Positions 23,161-35,100 of a stretch of DNA of 64,000 nucleotides are shown here, one piece after another. The position numbers and the translations under genes were made by a program. The notes under the pieces are model-generated. The model searched no databases, had not been told where the DNA came from, and worked only from the letters and a program-made list of their open reading frames with translations. How positions within the stretch are numbered: position 1 is the stretch's first letter; each line of letters starts with the position of its first letter. Source of the stretch: Anthopleura xanthogrammica (lineage: Eukaryota > Cnidaria > Anthozoa > Actiniaria > Actiniidae); assembly GCA_964019055.1 (NCBI GenBank), contig OZ025220.1, positions 2,045,978 to 2,109,977 of the forward strand. Direction: 5' to 3'.

Positions 23161-26100
23161 GTAAGAGGCGTTAAGCTAACAATTATAGAGTATGAGTAAT
23201 GGAGGCATTAAGCCATATAAAGCCCGAGAGCCGTACACCCGATGGCTTTAATGGCTTATTGCTGAGATTCGAGGTATTTATCTGTCTTATTGTATACCTA
23301 ATGAGGCTTTCACAACACGGCAAACTCCAAGAGAAAATAGTGTCACAATGATGACGCACCTCGTCTTAGTGAGCATGCGTAAAACAATTATAATCAACAA
23401 TCAACTGAGGACTGACTAACCTCGTTCTGGAGTTTTTCACGATTCTAAATTCTCATAACTTATTAAGAGTTTAATATTTCTACAACAAACTTCCTACCTT
23501 TGTTGATATCATTCTAATTTATGATTTTAATGTAGTCCTTAATTAAAATATTAATTTTAAAAATATATAATAATGAAGTGGCGAAATTTTCAAAAATACA
23601 TATTTCTGCTTGCTCTTCCTGAGGTGGTACTCGTTTTTAAAGACTAGTTTTTATTTCTGAAAGTCAATAGACGCCATTATTGCATTCGGCGTCAATAAGC
23701 CAATTCACAGTTTAAGAATCGTCTTCAGTGCGCATGCGATCTTATCCCGAATTTCTCACTTTCTTTTGCTTAAACCTTCTTTTGTTTTTAATTAAACGAA
23801 AGAAGGTGAGAAATTCGGGATAAAATCGCATGCGCACTGAAGACGATTCTTAAACTGTGAATTGGCTTATAGTATTTGTTGCATTCAATGAATGAAGCAG
23901 CTACTAGCAGCCAACAAACGAACCACTACAAATGGGGACACTTAGTATTACATTCGTATTGTATGGCTTTTGTGATTAGATACACATAGATTTTTTATAT
24001 ATTTAGCCCCCAAGTCCATCAATGTGAAGTGTTTAAACAAAGTTACCCTTATCCTTGTGTTGTATGCAGACTCCTTCTTTGTTTTAAGCTGACATTAGAC
24101 TTGATTTACCAATGTTGTCAATTCAATTGTTGTTTAACTGTATTTTAAAAATTGCTTCACATTTTATAGATTGACCAAGCAGCAATGCCGATCCCTATGC
24201 AGTTTTATACCGACAGTGGAGTATGTTTTTTACTAAATAGCTTCGTAAATTTTAAATTCTTATTTGAGACATTATATGATTATAATTTCTTAATCTACCC
24301 CCTTTATTTGCAGTGGACCAATTGGGAGAAGGGAGTTTACGTGGATTTCGTCACTTTGTTGGGCGGCAAAATTAATGTTTCCGAGAAAGTACAAGATGTT
24401 GTCGACTTTGAAGCAAAACTTGCAAATGTAAGCACAAACACTATGTTTACAATACAACGCATTATAAAATAAGAACACTCGCGCGCACTTGTTATTGCGT
24501 TCTTTGTATTTTAAAAGAGAAATACGAAAACAAGTTTCTTGATGAGCTGTGCTGTGTACTTGACTTGGCTATGCTTCTCCTATCACTTCTCTCGGATTCT
24601 ACCAATCCCCGCATGCTTTATAACTGCACACAGCATGCGTGCGCTTCTATTTCTTCAATAGAATATATTTTATTTAGAGTGAAGTCACTAAACCCGTTAA
24701 ATAACCCTTTAAAAAGCAATTTTTATTTCACGGGTTTAGTGACTTCACTTCAAAGAGACTAAGATATATACCACTTTAGTACAATTAAGCGAAAGCCAAC
24801 CGGGTACCCTGTGGTGCATGGTACACGGACGGACGGACGTATGTACGTTGGACAGTTGGAAGGTGAAAGCAAGTCACAATGCAAAGCTATTGAAAACCGC
24901 TGTACGAAAAACTAAAAGCGTAAAAGATTGTTGTTGTAATTCGAGTGGTCCTGGTTTGTCTTGAAATTTATGTATCGAGCGGAATTCGAGGAGATGGATG
25001 ACAAAGATTTGCTTCAATTTTTATACAAAATGTTTACTTCAAATGTTTGTTTTTAAATTCTTGAAAAACCATCTGCAATGGACTACTTCAACGATGCGGC
25101 GGCCATCTTGAATCTGAATTAATGAAAATAACGGTGTAAGAGATGTCGGGGGTATACGTAGGATCTGATGAAGAAAAAACAAATCCTGGGTTTCTCTGGC
25201 CCTATCATACTGGTCAAGTGACAAGCATTTCATTTTTTCTACGTAGTATCAGTCATTATTTTCACATCTTGAACCGCAATGCATTATGGGGCGTCAAGGG
25301 GACAAAAGAAAAAAAATTGTCGGTTAAAATAGAGAGTTTCGTTTATTTGTCTTTCTTTCATGCCCATCTTCTTAATTCAGCTCTTGTCAAGTTGTCTAGG
25401 GGTGAAACGTTAATTCAAATCGACGCCATAAGTGTAACAAAAATTTGTATGTTTGCCCCCTACCAAAGTGGCCGCTGCATCGTCATTGTAGTCCATTCTT
25501 CAAATAGTGATGATCTAGTGGCCCTTATATATCTTGCGGTACTCAGATTCATTAAATGTCATGAAAATTCCAAATGATGTTACAAAAACGTCTCAAATCT
25601 ATATGTTTTAGATAAGTATTCGATATGAAGATAAAATAACTCAAGAGATGACCATCAGGGAACTACAAGATGAAGCGCCAAATGTAAGTAATTTTAGCAT
25701 TTTCTGGTCGAAAAGGAGAAAAATATCGCTAAGATATAGCCATAACTTTATCCGATAAAAATATGTATCAACGTCAAACATTCAGAAGAACAACAAATCC
25801 TGCAATAGACCATTTTCGAGATGCGCGAGCGCTTTCAAAAATATCGCAGGCGCAGACATGATCTCGAGGCATTTTCGGGCAGAGTCAATAGCGCGCGTGA
25901 TCTTGCCCGAAAATGCCTCTTTTTCATGTCTGCTCCTGCTATATTTTTGAAAGCGCTTGCGCATCTCAAAAATGGTCTATTAAAAGAGAGTGAGAAAACA
26001 AACAGGTGATCTGACTAAGCGGGTAAAGCATGATTTCCTGATATTAAAAAAGAGTCAATCCCATCATCCACCGCACGCTCAATTCACTTGAGTTTCATGG

Positions 26101-29100
26101 CGGCCATCTTGAAAAGAAGCTAAATATGAGCGATTTTCTTGCCAATAACTCTTTTCTTGTTGAAAATGAGACACTCTAAATAACAGATAAAAGAATATTC
26201 TTAGGGTTCAAAGTATCCTGGAGATTGCCAAGGACCAAAGAACAGCGGAAGACGTAGAAATTTTAGTAAAATCATGCTAAGGAATCGAACCGGAAAGCTT
26301 TTTGGCAGCTTTTTCGAGATCGTTTCAACGATAATTCTTTAATAAAAAACCATGAATATTAACCTAACCGATGAAAATATATTCCTAGTCTCATCTAGAC
26401 AACATATTCTTTGAAGTAGAAACATTTTAAGTCTTAAATTCTCGTCTAAATGACACTTCTCCTTGCATTATTGTATTTGAATGCCATTTTGTTTTGTTTT
26501 GTTCCCCCTGTTCATCCATGATTGGGCTCCAAAAGACCCCTGTGATTGATTCTTTTTCAAAAAAGTGATTCGCAATCTGATTAGCTAATCGTTTTTCCTC
26601 AGATCACCTGGAATGTGTATCGTATTCAATACATACGGCACCCTTTTCGTGAGTCACAAAAAATGAGGTCACTATCTATCTTTGGTTTTCAGTCGTTCCT
26701 AAGGGAATAAAATGACAAGGAAATGGTGGCCATGTTAGTGTACCTAATATTAAACAAGCGGATAAAACGGCCGAGGTCTTGATATTAACGATATCATGCG
26801 AAAACTGAATTCAATAGTTGTTTTATTATACATTTTGTAAACTAGGGATAAAGATTTAATTCTGCTTTCGAAAAAATAGCAAACGTATTTCCATTTTCAT
26901 AATTGTAAACTCGATATCACGATATTAGGGATTGGCTGAGGGCTCTTGGCCAATCAGAAGCGAGATAGTGGGTAAAATGTATAATAATACAAACTAATCG
27001 TTTTGTTAGAGGTATATGTACGCTTGGAGTGCTATAAAACAATCATTCATGATTAGAGCATTTTCTTTTTCTTTTTAGTTTCAATGGCTTAATCATCTGA
27101 ATAGCGTATTTGCACCGGAAAGGCTGGATGAAAACGAAACGATATATGTCCGTTCACTGCCTTACGTCAAGAAGTTTATGGCCATTGTCTTGCAAACACC
27201 AAAAAGGTAAAGTTTTATTTAAGAAAGAGGACTGGAAACTAAAAAAAATTGCGAAACAATTTGAAGGAACTGTACTCAGTACTGTACTCTTTGAGACCAA
27301 AAGATTTCAAAATAGTTTTATTATTCATAATGCCCTTAAGGCCTAAGTAAATCACGACCCTAGATTTTGTAGTAATTTTAAACTTTTATCATTATAGCGT
27401 ATATATCTTCATTTCCTTATTAGTATATATTTAATTTTTTTTGCATATATTTAGTTTCCTATAGTTTTTATACTTGTAAATATTAGCGTAATTCAACCCT
27501 GTAGGTTGCAATGCTTTTATAAATAAACTATCTATCTATCAGATGACATATATTCGCTGCCGACGCTTGCTCTACCTTGCGTAGGTTAAATCGCATCTTT
27601 CCTACGGCAGCGAAGTTTGGGCGCCTCAGGGCGCTGGTCGAGATCTTGCTCTCCTCGAAGGAGTTCAAAGAAGGGCTACTAAATTTATTCTTCAGGATTA
27701 TGAACTCCCTTAGTACCACCTGCGATTGAAAAGTCATAATGTTCTTCCTATCTCATATTGGCTAGAAATCAAGGATCTTGTCTTTTTTTTTTTCAAATGT
27801 AAACAGGGCAACTTTGATCTCCACATATCTCAATTTGTTACTTTTTCTGCTCAACGCTCTTCTCGCGCTCGTTCAAGCCAGGCGAATCTCAGGGCTTCAA
27901 GTGTCCCTATATTTCCTATATTTTTTTAAGTTAATTTTTATTTCCCTTCCATCGGTACCAAAGTTTATGAGCTTGATAATAATTTTTCTGAATAAAATTA
28001 TAGGAGTTATAGGACACTTGAGAACTATATAGGGGAACTTAGAAAATAAAATATAGGAAATATAGGGACACTTGAAGCCCTGGAATCTGCTTCTCCCTAA
28101 TTCTTCTGAAACTTCCCTTTATAGAACTTTCAACCGTATTGTCTTCCTTTGGAATAGTCTCTCTCCTTCAGTTCTTAACAGTTCCTCTGTATCTTCATTC
28201 AAGACTCAACTTTATCCTCATTACTTTTCTAAACTCAACACGACTTTTCATGTCAATAGAATGCGCTCGCGGAAAACCTATTGTTCAAAGTGCCGCTCGT
28301 ATAATCCAACATGCTGTTCTTAAGGTTACTGACTACTTTTGAACCGTTCAATTTGAGCCCACGGTGTCAAGATGGTCATATTCAAAATTCATTATCTCGA
28401 AAACGAGCTCGGGACATCCCATTTTTCTTTTCATTTTTGGAATCAGCGTTAAATTCTGTGTAAAATATCTTTCTAATAACATTTTGTAATTACTCCTTGC
28501 TAAAGTAGTCAGTCACCTTAATCTTCATTAGTATCAAGTAATTATGTCTTTTTTTTCTTTTTGTGTGTGTGTTTTCTGTCTTTTCTTTCTATCTTTTTTG
28601 TTTTGTTTAGTTTGTGTTTTAAAGTATTTTTATTCTAATTTAATATAGGCTAGTCTTTACATGGGACTTTTAAGAGGGGCTCTCCCTAAAAATCGCCTAT
28701 ACCTATGCAAGATAGAAAAATCGAAAATTTTCAAACTCTGTCATATTAAAGGTCTTCGAAAGCTAGTTCTAAAAATCTAATTCTCAGTTGATTCCGATCT
28801 TTATTTATTTTTTTACGACATTTTTTCTATTTATGCCCCGGACACCCAGGAAAACGACTTCAAATTAAAGGATATTTCGACGGCTCGCATGGAAATATAA
28901 AAGCATGATTTATAAAACTGAGGACATAGCTAAAAAGAACTGTCTTTGGCCTATCATTTACCGTTTTTAGATCCAAAATAGGTTAAAACCAAAATATTTG
29001 CACGATTTATCATCATCACCTGTGTTGACGGTATTTAGTCACGCAAAAATATAGGCAAGTTTCAGAAGTCAAAATTGCGACTTGGTACATGGCTTTGACA

Positions 29101-32100
29101 TGAATAACTCCACTCTGAAGATCAAACATCATCTAGTCTGTGATTTTCTAAAATAAAATTTTTGGGTAAATAAAAAGACGATTTTTGGGAGACCCAAACG
29201 TGCAAGGTATTTTCAGCAAAATTCATGCCCTCTTGACCCCGGCTTGTGTAACGTCAGTCGTAAACAAGACTCCTATATTTCGATTTGCATGGGTTAAGCT
29301 TGCCGTAATTATCAAATTATGGTCTTTCAAGAAAGATAAGAGCTATAGAAGCGTACAAACTTGACCATTTGTACAGTTTTACTTAGCAATGTATAGATTT
29401 TAGAAGTTTATATTGCAAGAATCGCCGTTGCCGAAGTTAAATTAACCTGAATTTTTTTTTGTGATCGAACATACAATTTCTATTAGCTTTGCTAAATACA
29501 GAAAATAGCAATAACCAAACTACAAAAGGCTGATTTTCTTCAGTAGTCTTAAAATTAACTCACCTTACAGCCCCAAAGAAATAACAATCGATCAATTCAC
29601 CATCCCAGTGATAAACAACCTTCCACCCGGGACCGGCGGTAATCAATTCAACACAGGAAACCCAACAAGTGTCAGGTTGTCAGTGTTCGAACAGCAAAAT
29701 ATACATCGAATTATAGACATTCAATGACCAAGTCCGTAAACTTCGGCAAACTAAGTAGGAGATGTTAATAAGAACCTCAATCACAGGATGAATCACTGTC
29801 TATTTAATTTGTGTAAACATGTGGAGAGAAACCCTGGTCCTGTTATATATTGATCCTACTAAAATCAAATCCTGCCGGTCCAGTCAAGACAATGTTGCAC
29901 TATTGGGGTTAAATTTGACCGTGCCCCCTTCAATGAAAGCAATTTTTAGGACCCCCCTACACTTTAACTGAAAATATTTAAATGTAAATATATATTCATT
30001 TATCATTTATTTCAAGCCCCCCTTTCCAGGGTCACTAAAATTTCAATTTTTTTTTTCTTGCCAATCCCCTCTTTTCTCGAAAACAGAACGGTCCCTTATC
30101 TGAGTCGGACAATTCGAAGATTCTTTTTACTTGTAAGCAACCCATGCAGTGAACGCCTAATGGCCAGGGCGTCTTGAAAACTGACGTCTTGCGAGATAAA
30201 AATTGTTAAACTTCTTTAGTTTTTCTATTTTTTAGTTTTTTATTTCGGTTGGCTATTTTTTTGTTAGTGATGTTCTGAAAACGGGTTTTGGGCCCCCAGG
30301 GCAAAACCCTGCCTCGCCCCTGGTCTGGAACTGTAATGTTTAAAGAAAGAGTTGTGATAAAAAGTTAAATTTTAAACCGTAAAAAATAAGAGAGATATTC
30401 GTAAGAACGATCAAACCAAACCAGTTTCCCGCCATTTCAATTTGCCTAATCATTCACCCTCCGACTTTCTTGTTTTCGGTTTGTCTTTGGTTAGCGGCAA
30501 CAATGATTGTCGCAAAACCAAAGAGATGCGGCTCATTCACCTATTGGGTACTCATAATCCCAATGGGATGAATGAACGCTTCGCTTTTAATTAATCTATT
30601 CTTTTGTCTTTTTATTATTTTTTCTTGTTTTTTTTCTTGTAACCTTGCCTACCTTGCTCTCATTCGTTATCTATTTTCTATCTTTATCATATATACACTA
30701 CTTTCCACTCTTATTCTCTCTTTTACTCCGACGAAGGGCTAGCGTCCGAAACGTCAGTAAGTGATCTCTCTTATTTTTTACGGGGTAAAATTTAACTTTT
30801 TATCACAACTGTTTCATTAGAAACACCGACGCAGCCCACACTAGCTTACCGCTAGTTATCATATTGTTTAAAGAAAGCATTAACTGAAATATGCTAAATT
30901 CCATCACATAATCCAATCAAATTTATTATCATTATTATCATGACTATTCGAAACCTAAAATGGTGAATATGATAAAAAGAGAAACTAAGATCTTGGCAGC
31001 ATCCGCTGATTAAAACTGTGCTTTTGCCGAGTTGGGGTGTTTTCAGATATTAATCTATGATGACTAAACTAGGTGCTCTTACATACCCACGCCCCTACAA
31101 AAGTTAAATCTGCAATGATTCACCATGTGATTGAGGTTCTTATAAACAGCTCCTACTTAGTTTGCCTACTTTGTCCTTGAGAGTAGATCATGAAAATGAT
31201 TATCTTTTATTCTGAATATAAGTTATTTTATCTTTTACTTTAATTCTTTGAATGTCAATATTTCGATTTATAAAATAACTTTGATATTACGCACGCTCTG
31301 TTTGTTCAAAAAGCCATGTTTTATGAGAGCATAATACATGCTCACGTCATTTGTTTCTCTCTCGAAAAGTTAGTTATTTTATAAAAGCAATAAAAAAACA
31401 GTTTTCCGTGTATTATACTCTGATAAAGACACTTGGGATGTGGAGAGAACACGAGAGAAGCTGGAAACCACTCCGTTACGCGTCGTGGTTTCCTACGCTT
31501 CTCTCGTGTTCTCTCCACATCCCGCGTGTCTTTATCAGAGTATAATACACGGAAAACTGGTTTTTATTCCTTAAGTATATTTTGCTGTTCGAAAACTGAC
31601 AACCTGATACTGGTTGGGTTTCCTGTGTTGAATTGATTACCGCCGGTCCCGGGTGGAAGGTTGTTTATCACTGGGATGGTGAATTGATCGATTGTTATTT
31701 CTTTGGGGCTGTAAGGTGAGTTAATTTTAAGACTACTGAAGACAATCAGCCTTTTGTAGTTTGGTTATTGCTATTTTCTGTATTTAGCAAAGCTAATAGA
31801 AATTGTATGTTCGATCACAAAAAAAATTCAGTTTAATTTAACTTCGGCAACTGCGATTCTTGCAATATAAACTTATAAAATCTTTACATTGCTAAGTAAA
31901 ACTGTACAAATGGTCAAGTTTGTACGCTTCTATAGCTCTTATCTTTCTTGAAAGACCACAATTTGATAATTACGGCAAGCTTAACCCATGCAAATCGAAA
32001 TATAGGAGTCTTGTTTACGACTGACGTTACACAAGCCGGGGTCAAGAGGGCATGAATTTTGCTGAAAATACCTTGCACGTTTGGGTCTCCCAAAAATCGT

Positions 32101-35100
32101 CTTTTTATTTACCCAAAAATTTTATTTTAGAAAATCACAGACTAGATGATGTTTGATCTTCAGAGTGGAGTTATTCATGTCAAAGCCATGTACCAAGTCG
32201 CAATTTTGACTTCTGAAACTTGCCTATATTTTTGCGTGACTAAATACCGTCAACACAGGTGATGATGATAAATCGTGCAAATATTTTGGTTTTAACCTAT
32301 TTTGGATCTAAAAACGGTAAATGATAGGCCAAAGACAGTTCTTTTTAGCTATGTCCTCAGTTTTATAAATCATGCTTTTATATTTCCATGCGAGCCGTCG
32401 AAATATCCTTTAATTTGAAGTCGTTTTCCTGGGTGTCCGGGGCATAAATAGAAAAAATGTCGTAAAAAAATAAATAAAGATCGGAATCAACTGAGAATTA
32501 GATTTTTAGAACTAGCTTTCGAAGACCTTTAATATGACAGAGTTTGAAAATTTTCGATTTTTCTATCTTGCATAGGTATAGGCCATTTTTAGGGAGAGCC
32601 CCTCTTAATGTTCTGTTGATTATGCCCTCAAATAGACACATTTATCTACTTGTAAAGTTAAAGGGGCACTTGGACGAAAATCGATGAAAATTGGGAATGA
32701 CTTGAAACTTGGTTAAACCTATCTATATGGCTCTAATAGTATCCAAGCAACATATTTTCTTCACAGTTAAAAGTGGTGGATAAAAATTGTTTACTTTTTT
32801 CAGCATCTAAATTGTGAGTAAATGACGTCATTTACTCAACCCTATTGTTCTTTTACCTTTTGAACCAAAATTTATCAACTGCAAGTGGCTCCCAGGCTAA
32901 GATTTTCGCAAATCTGGTTTTCCTGATCATAATTGAGTAATATTTTCCTCAAATATTTGAATTATTCGGACTTTCGAAAATGGGGGCGTTTTCATCCAAG
33001 TGCCCCTTTAATAGATAAATAAAAATAAATAAAAAAGTTTGTATGATCCGATAATTTAAGCACTATTAATTTACAACATTTGCTTTATCATGTAGTGTAT
33101 TGGCGAATTATTTTGTGACAACGCTGGTTTGGGACGAGAAAGACTTTTTACCCAAGCGACAACAAAACCAAAGGAAACACCAGAAAAATTGTCTTAAGTT
33201 CGCTACTGCTGAATTAGCTGAAGACATATTTGGCGCCATATATATTTATGATAATTTGGCCAAGTACGTACAGATCAAAGAAAAGGTAAGCGACGGTAAC
33301 TATAAAGATGGCAACTCGTACATAAACCCACAATACTTTGTGCACTCAATATAATAATTCACTAAATAGATTATGCAAAAAGGTTTTCAAACGTAAAACT
33401 GGTCAAAATAATGTTGCCACCCTATATATACTGTCAAAAAACACAGCAGTCAATATATCAATATCAAAGGTCTGTTAAGTATCGTAGGTAAATGTACTGC
33501 CACCATCTTTTTTTCGTTGCTGTGAATTGAACTATGAAGTTTGCTCTACTCTTAAAGTGCACCTAAAGCCTGAGACAATATTTTCAGTATTCATTCTTTT
33601 TGAAGTGAATAGTTGAATGGTGAAACATTTCTTCATTTGAGTCTTGCGTCTTTAAATTATCATATCATGAACTAAGAAATTTCTGCAATTTGATTGGCTC
33701 AGAGCAGTGTATTTCGATTTATTTCAAACACCTACATGTAGATATTTCAAAATAAACTTTTCCGATTGGATAAAAAGACAAAAGAATTTTTCTCGTCCAA
33801 TCAACGCGCGCCACAGGAGCTCACCGAAGACGGCTCGTGAAATTACAACATTTATTCAAGTTTATGTATGTCTGGCTGCAGTTAGCAGCCGTCAGTGGTG
33901 AGGGATTTTGAGACCGACACTAAGAACGCCTGCAAAGGAGACTACGCTAAACGTAACTGAGCTTTTTCTAATGTGGTTATTGTGGTTAATAGGTTAAATT
34001 ACTGGCAGCTGAAATCCATAAAGGTTTCAAAGAAAACGTAAAGTCTCTCAGTTGGCTGGATAACACCACAAAAAACGCAGTTATTGAAAAGGTATGTTTT
34101 TTGTATCACGTGATAGATATTTATTTAAGTCAACGATGGTGATGGTAATGGGGATCATACGTTACTGTTTGTATTGTGATTCGACGATCATACGATGAAG
34201 ATACATAGAGGATATTACATGGTCGCGCGGAGATACGAATTTTATCTTCGAGTGTTGATATTATCTCTCACGAGTGAGCGCAGCGATTGTGAAAGTGGTG
34301 AATGCGAAGCGCGGAACCTCCAGAAGCGATCAGAAAACTAATTCAATTCGAAGATTAATTACAGAACATATAATATATGTATAGAACAAAGGATTTTATT
34401 AAGCAAATTCTACTTTATATAAGTCTCTTCTTCTATCACTTTACTGAATTTCATGCTTATTGTGGAAAGCAAAGAATGAGGGTTTATCAGGTCTTGCGTG
34501 ACATTTTAAATTTTAATCCAACAAAAAAGAAAATATGATATTTGAAAAGAACATACTAAAATTAGTAAAATTGGAAAGTTTGAAGTGGTTTTATAGAGTA
34601 GCGCCGAAGATATGGGCGACCGAAGTTGGCAGCTTTTACAGAGAAATGTATGGAAAAAATGTTAGGAGGCAACAGCTTGCCTCCCCAAATTTTTTCCATA
34701 CATTTCTTTGTAAAGGCAGCCAACTTCGGTCGCCCATATCTTCGGCGCTACTCAATAAAAGCGATTTATTTATTTAAAATCCAACAGAACAAGAGTTTGG
34801 GCTTCCTGTGCTATTTTTTTAAATTAAAATAAAACTTACACCTCGCGTAAGTCGGAGTAGAACTACAGTGGAACCCCGTTCTACAGCCACTCGCTTAATA
34901 CGGTCACCTGGTTATTACGGACACTTTTGTAGGGCCTAACGCAACAAGTTTTTATTTAAATTTACCCGCTTAATACGGATACCCGGCTAATACTGCCACT
35001 TTGGCCTGTTCCTTTGATTGCCGTATTAACCTGGTTCCACTGTATATGGCTAGTTTTCTTTCAAAATATTTGGCAATTTTTATTAATATATTATATTTCA

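Larger units (their letters stand above)
28671..32607. mobile_element. 3.9-kb foldback: two arms of about 1.03 kb in inverted orientation
   Basis: Left arm 28671-29704 and right arm 31575-32607 are reverse complements with only scattered mismatches. The pairing resumes at about 29721-29800 against 31105-31186; the right side is opened by an insertion of about 390 bases holding the palindrome at 31398-31561. The spacer contains the inverted element 30349-30860. No transposase frame is seen. It lies in M13 intron 5. Confidence 0.93.

Noticed and set aside
25782..26009. Two similar small proteins on opposite strands
   Set aside because: Both are translations of a palindromic MITE.
27726..27929. 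Small plus-strand gene
   Set aside because: The frame is part of a broken LINE reverse-transcriptase end and runs into a MITE.
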